Positions 51,354 to 60,480 of a stretch of DNA of 64,000 bases are shown here, piece after piece. Positions within the stretch are counted from its first letter, which is position 1. The number at the start of each line of letters is the position of its first letter. Origin of the DNA: Streptomyces sp. DI166 (GTDB taxonomy: Bacteria > Actinomycetota > Actinomycetes > Streptomycetales > Streptomycetaceae); contig NZ_FLSP01000003.1 of the NCBI RefSeq assembly GCF_900091315.1, positions 1 through 64,000 of the forward strand, in the 5' to 3' direction. Under the pieces are notes generated by a model, which saw only the letters and a list, made by a program, of their open reading frames with translations, ran no database searches and had not been told where the DNA came from. The translations under genes were made by a program, and so were the position numbers.

Positions 51354-51389
51354 GCGGGGCCCGACGCGCACTCAGGCGTCGGGCCCCGC
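51354..51389. terminator. Bidirectional hairpin terminator
   Basis: GCGGGGCCCGACGC (51354-51367) pairs perfectly with its complement at 51376-51389 around an 8-base loop. It lies between the interrupted secreted-protein gene and the convergent conserved gene. Confidence 0.8.
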
Positions 51390-51403
51390 AGTATGAGGAT
51401 GAC

Positions 51404-51835
51404 TCACGGCCACACAAGGCAGTACGGCTGATGCCCCGCCTCATGCAACCGATGGCTGAAGTCCTGCCACTCGTGCAGCAGTTGGTACACGTTGAACGCG
51501 TCCCGCGGGCCGCCGCGGTCCGGGACCGTGGACCAGATGAAGGCTGCCGCGCCGACCGCTTCCTCGCCTATGCCGCGCAGGGGGTCGACGACGGTCATGG
51601 GGAGTTTGACGACGGCGTAGTCGGGGTGCAGGACGACCAGTTCCAGGGGTGGGACCTTGTGCAGGGGGACGCCCTCGATGCCGGTCAGTACCATCGCGGC
51701 CATCGTCTCCGGCTTGATCTTGGTGAACATGCCGTTCATGCCGAGCTCGTCGCCGCCGAGTTCCTCGGGGCGCATCGAGATCGGGACGCGGGCCGCGGTC
51801 GCGCCGTCCGGCGCGCCGAAGTACTTGTACGTCAC
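51404..51835 (-). CDS. Conserved actinobacterial hypothetical protein upstream of hemL
   Basis: A 143-residue soluble protein opening TYKYFGAPDGATAARVPISM and continuing RPEELGGDELGMNGMFTKI, VPPLELVVLHPDYAVVKLPM, and ending FSHRLHEAGHQPYCLVWP. No known catalytic motif or membrane segment is visible. It is typically found divergent from hemL in streptomycetes (recollection). GTG 51835 is chosen because the strongly conserved-looking part begins there and the start overlaps the stop of an upstream 72-codon frame (GTGA). A longer form from 52042 is possible. Confidence 0.75.
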   Translation of the reverse strand: MTYKYFGAPDGATAARVPISMRPEELGGDELGMNGMFTKIKPETMAAMVLTGIEGVPLHKVPPLELVVLHPDYAVVKLPMTVVDPLRGIGEEAVGAAAFIWSTVPDRGGPRDAFNVYQLLHEWQDFSHRLHEAGHQPYCLVWP

Positions 51836-52050
51836 CCCCACCCGACCACCATTCCTGCTCGCCGCCCGGAGCCGGTCGACGCGTCGGTCGATCCGCTCGG
51901 GGTCCGTCTGTCCGCTCTGTCCGCCCTGTGATGCCTGACGTGCTTCGGTCGCTTCCTCCGCCTCGCGTCGGTGCCTTCCCCGCCGGGCACGACGAGGACC
52001 CAGGTCATCAGTCCCCTCGCCCAGTCCGCCACCGCGATGCATATCTCCAC
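51832..52050 (-). CDS. Possible 72-residue coupled ORF ahead of the conserved gene
   Basis: This frame starts at GTG 52050 and encodes MEICIAVADWARGLMTWVLV and a basic tail, ending in a TGA that overlaps the GTG of the next gene by the 4-base GTGA. Third positions are mostly G/C, better than in the competing frame over the same DNA. Nothing in it resembles a known family, and the tail is arginine-rich, so it may be spurious. Confidence 0.3.
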   Translation of the reverse strand: MEICIAVADWARGLMTWVLVVPGGEGTDARRRKRPKHVRHHRADRADRRTPSGSTDASTGSGRRAGMVVGWG

Positions 52051-52334
52051 CCGACTGCTTTTCTAGGACGCGTGGCCCCCGCCGCGCAACCCGATCATCG
52101 TGTCAGTGACCTCCCCCACGGTCGCTCGCCGAAACGTGCGTTGAAACACCTGTCCGCAGGATCTTGCACCAGTCCCCAGTTTCGCAGATCGCGCGGGGGC
52201 GGGGACTGGATCTCGGGTCAGTAGGGGGAGGCGGGGAGCGGCCCGGCGGTCGTACGCGCCCCCTGGCCTACCCTGAGGAGGTCACTGGCAACCGGAGTCC
52301 GAGCACTCGGAGAAGGTCGGAGAAGTCGCAGGAG
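51836..52334. other. Region between the conserved gene and hemL
   Basis: About 500 bases with divergent promoters expected. Apart from the doubtful 72-codon frame at its left end, I see no gene, repeat or strong hairpin. The hemL start is preceded by GGAGAAGTCGCAGGAG, an unusually close ribosome-binding site. Confidence 0.6.
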
Positions 52335-53651
52335 ATGAGCTCACTGCCTTATTCATACGATGCGCCTGAGTCGCAGGCTCTGTTCGACCGTGCTGCGGCA
52401 GTCACTCCGGGTGGTGTGAACTCCCCGGTGCGCGCCTTCCGCGCCGTGGGCGGTACGCCCCGGTTCATGGTGTCCGGCAAGGGTGCCCGGCTGACCGACG
52501 CCGACGGGCGCGAGTACGTGGACCTGGTGTGTTCCTGGGGGCCGATGATCCTCGGGCATGCGCACCCGGAGGTCATCGCCGCCGTGCAGGAGGCCGTCGC
52601 GCGCGGTACCTCCTTCGGTACGCCCGGTGAGGGCGAGGTCGCGCTCGCCGAGGAGATCGTGGCGCGGGTCGCGCCCGTCGAGCAGGTGCGGCTCGTCTCC
52701 AGCGGCACCGAGGCGACCATGTCCGCCATCCGGCTGGCCCGCGGCTTCACCCAGCGCTCCAAGGTGATCAAGTTCGCCGGTTGCTACCACGGCCACGTCG
52801 ACTCCCTGCTCGCCGCCGCCGGGTCCGGGGTCGCGACCTTCGCGCTGCCCGACACCCCGGGTGTCACGGGCGCCCAGGCCGGCGACACGATCGTGCTGCC
52901 GTACAACGACCTGGAGGCCGTGCAGGAGGCGTTCCACCGGCACCCGGGCGAGATCGCCTGTGTGATCACCGAGGCGTCGCCGGGCAACATGGGCGTCGTT
53001 CCGCCCCGCCCCGGCTTCAACCAGGGGCTGAAGGACGCCTGCCGGAAGAACGGCGCCCTGTACATCTCCGACGAGGTCATGACCGGCTTCCGCACCAGCC
53101 GCGCCGGTTGGTTCGGGGTGGACGGGGTGGTCCCGGACCTGATGACCTTCGGCAAGGTCATGGGCGGCGGCTTCCCGGCCGCGGCGTTCGGCGGGCGCGC
53201 CGACGTCATGGCGCACCTGGCCCCCGCCGGGCCCGTGTACCAGGCCGGCACCCTCTCCGGTAACCCGGTCGCCACCGCCGCCGGTCTCGCCCAGCTGCGG
53301 CTCCTGGACGACGCGGCCTACGACAAGGTCAACGCCGTCTCCGAGGAGATCCGGGGCCTGGTCGGCGAGGCGCTCACCAAGGAGGGCGTCGCGCACCGGA
53401 TCCAGACCGCGTCCAACATGTTCTCGGTGTTCTTCACCGACCGTGAGGTCCGTGACTACGAGGACGCCCGCAAGCAGGACTCGTTCCGCTACACCGCGTT
53501 CTTCCACTCCCTGCTGGCGAACGGCGTCTACCTGCCGCCGTCCTCCTTCGAGTCCTGGTTCGTCTCCACGGCCCACGACGAGCGGGCGGTGCAGCAGATT
53601 GCCGACGCCCTTCCGGCGGCGGCCCGCGCGGCGGCGGAGGCCACGGCATGA
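52335..53651 (+). CDS. hemL: Glutamate-1-semialdehyde 2,1-aminomutase
   Basis: A 438-residue PLP enzyme converting glutamate-1-semialdehyde, the product of HemA, into 5-aminolevulinate. It shows [45 protein letters not shown], the Asp of [12 protein letters not shown] and Lys274 in [18 protein letters not shown], which binds PLP. Length is normal. AGGAG abuts the ATG; the slightly farther GGAGAAG may be the working site. The histidine phosphatase gene overlaps its stop by four bases. It lies about 38 kb from hemA on this chromosome. Confidence 0.97.
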   Translation: MSSLPYSYDAPESQALFDRAAAVTPGGVNSPVRAFRAVGGTPRFMVSGKGARLTDADGREYVDLVCSWGPMILGHAHPEVIAAVQEAVARGTSFGTPGEGEVALAEEIVARVAPVEQVRLVSSGTEATMSAIRLARGFTQRSKVIKFAGCYHGHVDSLLAAAGSGVATFALPDTPGVTGAQAGDTIVLPYNDLEAVQEAFHRHPGEIACVITEASPGNMGVVPPRPGFNQGLKDACRKNGALYISDEVMTGFRTSRAGWFGVDGVVPDLMTFGKVMGGGFPAAAFGGRADVMAHLAPAGPVYQAGTLSGNPVATAAGLAQLRLLDDAAYDKVNAVSEEIRGLVGEALTKEGVAHRIQTASNMFSVFFTDREVRDYEDARKQDSFRYTAFFHSLLANGVYLPPSSFESWFVSTAHDERAVQQIADALPAAARAAAEATA

Positions 53652-54340
53652 GCGACGTCAGCAGCGACCAGGACATCACCGTCGTCCACCTGATGCGGCA
53701 CGGCGAGGTCGCCAACCCCGACGGCGTCCTCTACGGCCGGCTGCCCGGCTACCACCTCTCCGAGCTGGGTCGTCAGATGGCCGACCGGGTCGCCGAGCAC
53801 CTCGCCTCCCGCGACATCGTCCATGTCGGCTCCTCCCCGCTGGAGCGGGCGCAGGAGACGGCGACGCCCATCGCCAAGGCGCACGGGCTGGACATCGTCA
53901 CCGACGAGCGGCTCATCGAGGCCGACAACGTCTTCCAGGGCAAGACCTTCGGCGTCGGCGACGGCGCGCTGAAGAAGCCCGCCAACTGGAAGCACCTGGT
54001 CAACCCGTTCAAGCCGTCCTGGGGCGAGCCGTACTTCGAGCAGGTCGTACGGATGATGGGGGCGCTGGACACCGCCAAGGACCGGGCGCGCGGGCACGAG
54101 GCCGTGCTGGTCAGCCATCAGCTGCCGATCTGGATCGTGCGGTCCTTCGTGGAGAAGCGCCGGCTGTGGCACGACCCGCGCCGCCGCCAGTGCACGCTGG
54201 CGTCCCTCACGTCCTTCACCTACCGGGGGGACAGGATCGTCTCGGTCGGGTACAGCGAGCCCGCCATCGATCTCGTGCCCGTCCATCTGCGGGCCGGTGC
54301 GAAACCGGCGAAGGGCAAGAGCAAGGCATTCGGGGCGTAA
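53648..54340 (+). CDS. Histidine phosphatase family protein (phosphoglycerate mutase-like)
   Basis: A 230-residue enzyme with the RHG motif as [20 protein letters not shown] (phospho-histidine), [19 protein letters not shown], a proton-donor Glu in the [13 protein letters not shown] region, and [12 protein letters not shown] with the second His. It is probably a small-molecule phosphatase rather than a glycolytic mutase. It overlaps the hemL stop (ATGA) and is thus co-translated. This pair precedes the cytochrome c assembly genes in streptomycetes. Confidence 0.92.
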   Translation: MSDVSSDQDITVVHLMRHGEVANPDGVLYGRLPGYHLSELGRQMADRVAEHLASRDIVHVGSSPLERAQETATPIAKAHGLDIVTDERLIEADNVFQGKTFGVGDGALKKPANWKHLVNPFKPSWGEPYFEQVVRMMGALDTAKDRARGHEAVLVSHQLPIWIVRSFVEKRRLWHDPRRRQCTLASLTSFTYRGDRIVSVGYSEPAIDLVPVHLRAGAKPAKGKSKAFGA

Positions 54341-54391
54341 TGCGAATCCTCAGGGCATAGCGCATCACCGGTCCGATTCCATGGCAGATGT

Positions 54392-54413
54392 TGTGAATCA
54401 CATGTGATCCACA
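54392..54413. promoter_or_regulatory. 22-bp near-perfect palindrome upstream of the deacetylase-like lipoprotein gene
   Basis: The inner 12 bases ATCACATGTGAT are a perfect dyad, flanked after one mismatched base on each side by TGTG and CACA. It is 67 bases upstream of the ATG at 54480 and is AT-rich against its surroundings, as expected of an operator. Confidence 0.55.
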
Positions 54414-54479
54414 GGAACCGCCCCGTTCCGTGCGTCCTCTGAATGGGTGACCAGCAGAGCACGTACGAACGGGGATGCC

Positions 54480-55736
54480 ATGCGCACTCTCACCCGCAGG
54501 GGAGCACTCGGACTCGGCGTCGCCGGGGCCGCCGCGGCCGGACTCGCCGGCTGCGGCGCCCTCAAGTCGTCAGACGGACCGGACCCCTCCGGAGGTTCCG
54601 CCGACCGCAAACCCGCCGGTTCCAAGCCCGGGTCGAAGCCCGAGTCGAAGCCCTCCGCGAAGCCCATCGGCGACGGCTCCACCTCCTACACCGGCAAGCA
54701 GCCCAAGCAGCCCGCCAAGCCGGAGCCGCTGGAGCCGGGCCAGAAGCCGCCCCAGTTCGTCGTCTTCTCCTGGGACGGCGCCGGTGAGGTCGGCAACGGG
54801 CTCTTCCCGCGCTTCCTGGACCTCGCCGCCGAGCACGGCGCGCACATGACCTTCTTCCTCTCCGGGCTCTATCTGCTGCCCGAGAGCAAGAAGCGGCTCT
54901 ACGAACCCCCGAACAACCAGCGCGGCGCCTCCGACATCGGCTACCTCACCGACGACCACATCAAGGACACCCTCAAGAACGTGCGCCGCGCCTGGCTGGA
55001 GGGGCACGAGATCGGCACCCACTTCAACGGCCACTTCTGCGCGGGCTCGGGCTCCGTCGCCAACTGGACCCCGCAGCAGTGGCGCAGCGAGATCGACCAG
55101 GCGAAGTCCTTCGTGAAGGAGTGGCGCACCAACTCCGGCTGGACCGACCTGCCCTCGCTGCCCTTCGACTACGACAAGGAACTCGTCGGCGGCCGTACCC
55201 CCTGTCTGCTCGGCCAGGACAACCTGCTGCCCACCGCCCGCGAGCTGGGCTGGCGCTACGACGCCTCCTCGCCCGGCGGCCGTCAGGTCTGGCCGACCAA
55301 GAAGAACGGCCTCTGGAACCTGCCGCTCCAGCAGATACCTTTCCCCGGCCACAGTTTCGAAGTCCTGTCGATGGACTACAACATCCTGGCCAACCAGTCG
55401 ATCAACTCCACGAACGCCCCCGCCCACAACTACCCCGGCTGGCGCGAACAGGCCACCAACGCCTACATATCCGGCTTCAAGCGGGCATACGAGTCAAACC
55501 GGGCACCCTTCTTCATCGGCAACCACTTCGAGCAGTGGAACGGCGGCATCTACATGGACGCCGTCGAGAAGGCCCTCAAGCACATCGCGCGTGAGAAGGA
55601 GAAGGGCGAGGACGTACGCCTGGTCTCCTTCCGGCAGTTCGTGGACTGGCTGGACGTACAGCCGCCGGAGGTGCTCGACAAGCTGCGCACCCTCGATGTC
55701 GGGCAGGCGCCCGCCGGGGGCTGGAAGAAGCTGTGA
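54480..55736 (+). CDS. Polysaccharide deacetylase-like exported lipoprotein
   Basis: A 418-residue exported protein. The signal MRTLTRRGALGLGVAGAAAA ends in the lipobox GLAGCGALKSS (Cys about residue 25); the twin arginines suggest Tat export. A Lys/Ser/Pro-rich linker runs to about 95. The domain then reads PPQFVVFSWDGAGEVGNGLF, where the first metal Asp of NodB deacetylases sits, and GHEIGTHFNGHFCAGSG with the two metal histidines. Family members remove N-acetyl groups from chitin or peptidoglycan sugars. It precedes the cytochrome c operon but has its own upstream region. Confidence 0.88.
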   Translation: MRTLTRRGALGLGVAGAAAAGLAGCGALKSSDGPDPSGGSADRKPAGSKPGSKPESKPSAKPIGDGSTSYTGKQPKQPAKPEPLEPGQKPPQFVVFSWDGAGEVGNGLFPRFLDLAAEHGAHMTFFLSGLYLLPESKKRLYEPPNNQRGASDIGYLTDDHIKDTLKNVRRAWLEGHEIGTHFNGHFCAGSGSVANWTPQQWRSEIDQAKSFVKEWRTNSGWTDLPSLPFDYDKELVGGRTPCLLGQDNLLPTARELGWRYDASSPGGRQVWPTKKNGLWNLPLQQIPFPGHSFEVLSMDYNILANQSINSTNAPAHNYPGWREQATNAYISGFKRAYESNRAPFFIGNHFEQWNGGIYMDAVEKALKHIAREKEKGEDVRLVSFRQFVDWLDVQPPEVLDKLRTLDVGQAPAGGWKKL

Positions 55737-55826
55737 GAGGGCGTCGAAAGGTGATCTGATATGCGGGTTTTCACCTGCAAGGGGGGGTGCGCAAGATCCC
55801 CGGAACGGACATGCGAAACTTTTCAC

Positions 55827-56417
55827 ATGAGTGCCGCCAGCCGTACCCCCCTGACCCTCGCCGGTGCCGTCGTCGCCGCGCTGCTGCTGTCCGCGTGCAG
55901 CTCGGGCGGCACGTCCGGGGGCTCCGGAGGCACCGGGTTCGTCATGGGCGAGGACGGCATCGCGACCGTCAAGAAGGGCGAGCGGGACGCGGCACCCGAC
56001 CTGTCCGGCGAGACCGTCGACGGTGAGCAGCTCGACCTCGCCTCCTACCAGGGCAAGGTCGTCGTACTGAACATCTGGGGCTCCTGGTGCGCGCCCTGCC
56101 GCGCCGAGGCGCCGATCTTCGAGAAGGTCTACCAGGATCTCAAGAAGGACGGCGTGGAGTTCGTCGGCATCAACACCCGCGACGCCACCGTCCAGAAGGC
56201 CCGCGCCTTCGAGGAGGACCGCGGCGTCACCTACCCGAGCCTGTACGACCCCACCGGCAAGCTGATGCTGCGCTTCAAGAAGGGCACCCTCAACCCGCAG
56301 GCCATCCCCTCCACGCTCGTCATCGACCGGGACGGCAAGCTCGCCGCGCGCTCCCTGGCCGGGCTCGGTGAGGAGAACCTGCGCAAGATGATCGCCCCCG
56401 TCCTCGCGGAGAAGTGA
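55827..56417 (+). CDS. ResA/TlpA-type thiol-disulfide oxidoreductase
   Basis: A 196-residue membrane-tethered thioredoxin. The signal ends in the lipobox ALLLSACSSGG (Cys about residue 23). The catalytic motif is IWGSWCAPCRAEAPIF; PSTLVIDRDGKL supplies the cis-proline. It reduces apocytochrome c CXXCH thiols outside the membrane, receiving electrons from the adjacent CcdA. It opens a four-gene System II operon with gaps of 1 and 3 bases, then an overlap. ATG 55827 is preferred because it starts the signal peptide. Confidence 0.93.
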   Translation: MSAASRTPLTLAGAVVAALLLSACSSGGTSGGSGGTGFVMGEDGIATVKKGERDAAPDLSGETVDGEQLDLASYQGKVVVLNIWGSWCAPCRAEAPIFEKVYQDLKKDGVEFVGINTRDATVQKARAFEEDRGVTYPSLYDPTGKLMLRFKKGTLNPQAIPSTLVIDRDGKLAARSLAGLGEENLRKMIAPVLAEK

Positions 56418-56418
56418 C

Positions 56419-57189
56419 GTGAGCACCCTCACGACACTGGCCGCCACCGGCACCAACGAGACAGTGATGAGCGGCGCCCTGCTGCTCGCGCTGCCCATCG
56501 CGCTCCTCGGCGGCCTGGTCTCCTTCTTCTCCCCGTGCGTCCTGCCGCTGGTCCCCGGCTACCTCTCCTACGTCACCGGCGTCACCGGCACCGACCTCGC
56601 CGAGGCCCGCCGCGGCCGGATGGTGGCCGGCGCCTCCCTCTTCGTCCTCGGCTTCACCGCCGTCTTCGTCTCCAGCGGCGCCCTGTTCGGGTACTTCGGG
56701 GACACGCTCCAGGCCAACAAGGGCGTCCTGAGCAACGTCCTCGGCGTGCTCATGATCCTCATGGGCGTCTTCTACATGGGGCTGATGCCCTGGATGACCC
56801 AGCGGGAGTTCCGCTTCCACAAGAAGCCCGCCGCCGGACTGGCCGGCGCTCCCCTGCTCGGCGCGCTGTTCGGCATCGGCTGGACGCCGTGCATCGGCCC
56901 GACCCTGTCCTCCGTGCTCACGCTGTCCGCGCAGCAGTCGAGCGCGGGCCGCGGCGCCATACTGACCGTCGCCTACTGTCTCGGCCTCGGCGTGCCCTTC
57001 GTGCTCGCCGCGGTCGCCTTCCGCAAGGCGCTCGGTGCCTTCGGGTGGGTCAAGCGCCACTATGTCTGGGTGATGCGCGTCGGCGGCACGATGATGATCG
57101 TGACCGGCGTGCTGCTGCTGACCGGTGCCTGGGACAGCCTCGTACAGGACATGCAGTCCTGGTCCAACGGCTTCACTGTGGGGATCTGA
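56419..57189 (+). CDS. ccdA: Cytochrome c biogenesis protein CcdA
   Basis: A 256-residue six-helix membrane protein moving electrons from cytoplasmic thioredoxin to ResA. The two redox cysteines are in SFFSPCVLPLVPGYLSYVTG and GIGWTPCIGPTLSSVL. The N-terminus is extended by about 20 residues before the first helix. It starts at GTG 56419, one base after the resA-type stop. Confidence 0.94.
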   Translation: MSTLTTLAATGTNETVMSGALLLALPIALLGGLVSFFSPCVLPLVPGYLSYVTGVTGTDLAEARRGRMVAGASLFVLGFTAVFVSSGALFGYFGDTLQANKGVLSNVLGVLMILMGVFYMGLMPWMTQREFRFHKKPAAGLAGAPLLGALFGIGWTPCIGPTLSSVLTLSAQQSSAGRGAILTVAYCLGLGVPFVLAAVAFRKALGAFGWVKRHYVWVMRVGGTMMIVTGVLLLTGAWDSLVQDMQSWSNGFTVGI

Positions 57190-57192
57190 GGA

Positions 57193-58917
57193 ATGAGCGA
57201 GACGACAACCGACCGCGCCGAAGAGCAGGATCTCGGCGCCGCCGGCTCCCAGCTCTCCACCGCTCCCACCGAGGAGCTGTCGAGCGTCCCCGCGCTGGGG
57301 TTCGTCGGCTGGGTCCGCTGGTTCTGGCGGCAGCTGACCTCCATGCGGGTCGCGCTGCTGCTCCTGCTGCTGCTCGCGCTCGGCGCGATCCCCGGCTCGC
57401 TGATCCCGCAGACCGGCTCCGACGAGACGAAGGTCGCCGACTTCCGCGAGCGGCACGAGGTGCTCGCGCCGGTCTACGACAAGCTCGGCCTCTTCCACGT
57501 CTACAGCTCGGTGTGGTTCTCCGCGGTCTACATCCTGCTGTTCGTCTCCCTCATCGGCTGCATCGTGCCCCGCACCTGGCAGTTCGTCGGCCAGCTGCGC
57601 GGCCGTCCGCCGGGCGCGCCCAAGCGGCTGACCCGGCTGCCCGCCCACACCACCTGGCGCACGGAGGCGGAGCCCGAGCAGGTCCGCGAGGCCGCGCTCG
57701 CGCTGCTGAAGAAGAACCGCTTCCGCGCCCACATCGCCGGTGACGCCGTCGCCGCCGAGAAGGGCTACCTGCGGGAGGTCGGCAACCTCGTCTTCCACAT
57801 CGCGCTGATCGTGATGCTGGTGGCCTTCGCCTGGGGCCAGCTGTTCAAGATGGAGGGCAACAAGCTGATCGTCGAGGGCGGCGGGTTCGCCAACACCCTC
57901 GTCCAGTACGACGACTTCAAGTCCGGCACCCTCTTCAGCACCGACGACCTGACCCCCTTCTCCTTCGACCTGAAGGACTTCAAGGGCACCTACGAGCCCT
58001 CCGGCCCCAACAAGGGCACCCCGCGCACCTACCAGGCGTCCCTCACCTACGCCGAGGGCGCGTACGGCAAGGAGAAGTCCACCGTCGTCAAGGTCAACGA
58101 GCCGCTGGAGATCGGCAGCTCGAAGGTCTACCTCACCGCCCACGGCTACGCCCCCGTGATCACCGTCCGGGACGGCAAGGGCAAGGTCGTCTTCAGCGAC
58201 GCCGTGCCGCTGTTGCCGCTCGACTCCAATGTCACCTCCTCCGGTGTGATCAAGGTGCTCGACGGTTACCGCAACGCCAAGGGCGTCGGCGAGCAGCTCG
58301 CCTTCCAGGCCGCCTTCCTGCCCACCTTCGAGGCCGGCAACGAGGTCTCCTCCGCCTTCCCCGCCCTGCTCAACCCGGTGCTCAACCTTGAGGCGTACCA
58401 CGGCGACCTGGGCGTCGACTCGGGCATCCCGCAGAGCGTGTACCAGCTCGACAAGAAGCACATGAAGGGCTTCAAGGACGCCAAGGGCAAGCAGCTGCGG
58501 CAGAACCTGCGGCCCGGGCAGACCATGAAGCTGCCGGGCGGCGCGGGCTCGGTCACCTACGAGGGCACCAAGGAGTGGGCCAACTTCCAGATCACCGAGC
58601 AGCCCGCGAGCGGCTGGGCGCTCACCGGTGCGCTCGCCGCGATCTTCGGTCTGGCCGCCTCCCTGTTCATCCAGCGCCGCCGGGTGTGGGTGCGGGCGGT
58701 GAAGGGCGCCGACGGGGTGACCGTCGTGGAGATGGCCGGGCTCGGCCGCAGCGAGTCCGCCAAGGTGCCCGAGGAGCTCGGCGACCTCGCCGGGACCCTG
58801 TACGAACAGGCGCCGGGTGCGCCGGACCCCGATGAACCGGCCGTTGACGCGCCGGACGACACTGAGCAGACCACCGCAACCGACTCCGCTGTACCTGCCG
58901 AAGGGGCTGAGAAGTGA
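57193..58917 (+). CDS. resB: Cytochrome c biogenesis protein ResB
   Basis: A 574-residue membrane protein with four expected helices: SMRVALLLLLLLALGAIPGS, VWFSAVYILLFVSLIGCIV, VGNLVFHIALIVMLVAFAWG and GWALTGALAAIFGLAASLFI. A large exported domain (about 215-470) lies between the third and fourth. Conserved HIALIVMLVAF and LGAIPGSLIPQ are seen. With CcsB it forms the System II haem transport and lyase complex. The acidic C-terminal tail is typical. It overlaps the ccsB start by four bases. Confidence 0.94.
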   Translation: MSETTTDRAEEQDLGAAGSQLSTAPTEELSSVPALGFVGWVRWFWRQLTSMRVALLLLLLLALGAIPGSLIPQTGSDETKVADFRERHEVLAPVYDKLGLFHVYSSVWFSAVYILLFVSLIGCIVPRTWQFVGQLRGRPPGAPKRLTRLPAHTTWRTEAEPEQVREAALALLKKNRFRAHIAGDAVAAEKGYLREVGNLVFHIALIVMLVAFAWGQLFKMEGNKLIVEGGGFANTLVQYDDFKSGTLFSTDDLTPFSFDLKDFKGTYEPSGPNKGTPRTYQASLTYAEGAYGKEKSTVVKVNEPLEIGSSKVYLTAHGYAPVITVRDGKGKVVFSDAVPLLPLDSNVTSSGVIKVLDGYRNAKGVGEQLAFQAAFLPTFEAGNEVSSAFPALLNPVLNLEAYHGDLGVDSGIPQSVYQLDKKHMKGFKDAKGKQLRQNLRPGQTMKLPGGAGSVTYEGTKEWANFQITEQPASGWALTGALAAIFGLAASLFIQRRRVWVRAVKGADGVTVVEMAGLGRSESAKVPEELGDLAGTLYEQAPGAPDPDEPAVDAPDDTEQTTATDSAVPAEGAEK

Positions 58918-60023
58918 CTCTCGCCGCCGCTACCAACGAGAACCTCGCGAACCTCAGCAATACGCTGATCTACTCCGCGATGGCCGTCTACACCCTGGCC
59001 TTCTTCGCGTACATCACCGAGTGGCTCTTCGGCAGCCGCAGCAAGGTCGGCCGCACGGCCGCCGCGCTGACCGCGTCCGCGAAGACCTCGGCGGCTCCCG
59101 CGGTGACGGTGAAGAAGGGCGGCGGGACCGCCGTACTGGAGCGCCCGAAGGTCGTCGTGCGGGCGACGGGGAACACCCGTGACGTACCGGACGGGCCGGG
59201 CGCGCACGGCGGGGACGAGCAGGGCGACCTCTACGGGCGTATCGCCGTGTCCCTGACTGTGCTCGCGTTCCTGATCGCGGCCGGTGGTGTGCTCACCCGG
59301 GCCCTGTCGGTGCAGCGGGCGCCGTGGGGCAACATGTACGAGTTCAACATCACCTTCTCCACGGTGGCCGTGGGTGTGTTCCTGACGCTGCTGGCGCTGA
59401 AGAAGAACGTGCGCTGGCTCGGGCTGTTCCTGACCACGACGGTCCTCCTGGATCTCGGTCTCGCTGTCACTGTCTTGTACACCGAGAGTGACCAGTTGGT
59501 TCCCGCCCTTCACTCGTACTGGTTGTACATCCACGTCTCCACGGCGATCCTGTGCGGCGCGGTATTCTACGTCGGCGCGGTCGCCACGCTGCTGTACCTG
59601 TTCCGCGACTCCTACGAGAACAAGCTGGCGGGCGGCGGTACGCCGGGCCGGTTCGCGTCCTCGTTCCTGGACCGGCTGCCCGCGGCGGCCTCGCTGGACA
59701 AGTTCTCCTACCGCGTCAACGCGGCCGTCTTCCCGCTGTGGACGTTCACGATCATCGCGGGCGCGATCTGGGCGGGCGACGCGTGGGGCCGCTACTGGGG
59801 CTGGGACCCCAAGGAGACCTGGTCCTTCATCACCTGGGTCGCCTACGCCTGCTACCTGCACGCCCGCGCCACGGCCGGCTGGAAGGGCCGCAAGGCCGCC
59901 TACCTGGCCCTGGCCGCCTTCGGCTGCTGGCTCTTCAACTACTACGGCGTGAACATCTTCGTCTCCGGCAAGCACTCCTACGCCGACGTGGGCCTGGGCG
60001 CGCTGCACTCCGTGGGGTTCTGA
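58914..60023 (+). CDS. ccsB: c-type cytochrome biogenesis protein CcsB (ResC/CcsA type)
   Basis: A 369-residue multi-pass membrane protein carrying the haem-binding tryptophan-rich motif WAGDAWGRYWGWDPKETWSF. Conserved histidines are in HSYWLYIHVSTAILCG and near the end in KHSYADVGLGALHSVGF. It exports haem and, with ResB, ligates it to apocytochromes. GTG 58914 overlaps the resB stop. The hydrophilic loop near residues 50-100 is longer than in Bacillus. It ends the operon. Confidence 0.94.
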   Translation: MTLAAATNENLANLSNTLIYSAMAVYTLAFFAYITEWLFGSRSKVGRTAAALTASAKTSAAPAVTVKKGGGTAVLERPKVVVRATGNTRDVPDGPGAHGGDEQGDLYGRIAVSLTVLAFLIAAGGVLTRALSVQRAPWGNMYEFNITFSTVAVGVFLTLLALKKNVRWLGLFLTTTVLLDLGLAVTVLYTESDQLVPALHSYWLYIHVSTAILCGAVFYVGAVATLLYLFRDSYENKLAGGGTPGRFASSFLDRLPAAASLDKFSYRVNAAVFPLWTFTIIAGAIWAGDAWGRYWGWDPKETWSFITWVAYACYLHARATAGWKGRKAAYLALAAFGCWLFNYYGVNIFVSGKHSYADVGLGALHSVGF

Positions 60024-60078
60024 GGCCCGGTTCGCGAGAACAGGTGCACGATTCCCGTCGCGGGGCCACGCTGGAGGC

Positions 60079-60480
60079 ATGTCCGGATCCATTGAGCAGG
60101 GCATGAGTCAGGTGCAGGGGAGTACGCACATCCTGCATTTCCTGGTGCGGCTGCCCGGACGGATGGAGTCGGTGTGGCCGGTGTTCTCCACGGCCGAAGG
60201 GCTCGCGAAGTGGTTCACGGGGGTCGATCTGCTCGAACCCCGGCTCGGCGGGGCCGTCACCCTGCGTGAGGTGGGGGCGGGGAGGGTGACCGCATGGGAC
60301 GTGGACCGGGTCGCGGAGTACACCGTCGGGGACGGCGGCCGGATCCGGTTCCATCTGGAGCGGGACGGGGACGAGGGCAGCGCGCTGCGGTTCACCCATG
60401 AGTTCCGGGGTGAGCGGGAGTCGGAGGAGCGCTGGCGAGAGCGATTCGAACGGTTGATCCAGATTCTGGACGCGTCCTAG
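60079..60480 (+). CDS. SRPBCC-domain protein
   Basis: A 133-residue START/Bet v1-like ligand-binding protein. It shows FLVRLPGRMESVWPVFSTAE, GLAKWFTGVDLLEPRLGGAV and IRFHLERDGDEGSALRFTHE. The AHSA1-like fold binds hydrophobic ligands; the ligand is unknown. Its TAG stop lies in CTAG, which is also the stop of the convergent gene, so the two coding regions overlap by four bases. Confidence 0.87.
   Translation: MSGSIEQGMSQVQGSTHILHFLVRLPGRMESVWPVFSTAEGLAKWFTGVDLLEPRLGGAVTLREVGAGRVTAWDVDRVAEYTVGDGGRIRFHLERDGDEGSALRFTHEFRGERESEERWRERFERLIQILDAS

Noticed and set aside
56320..58461. 713-codon minus-strand frame over ccdA and resB
   Set aside because: Shadow frame, His/Gln/Gly-rich, no domain; the plus-strand genes are clear.
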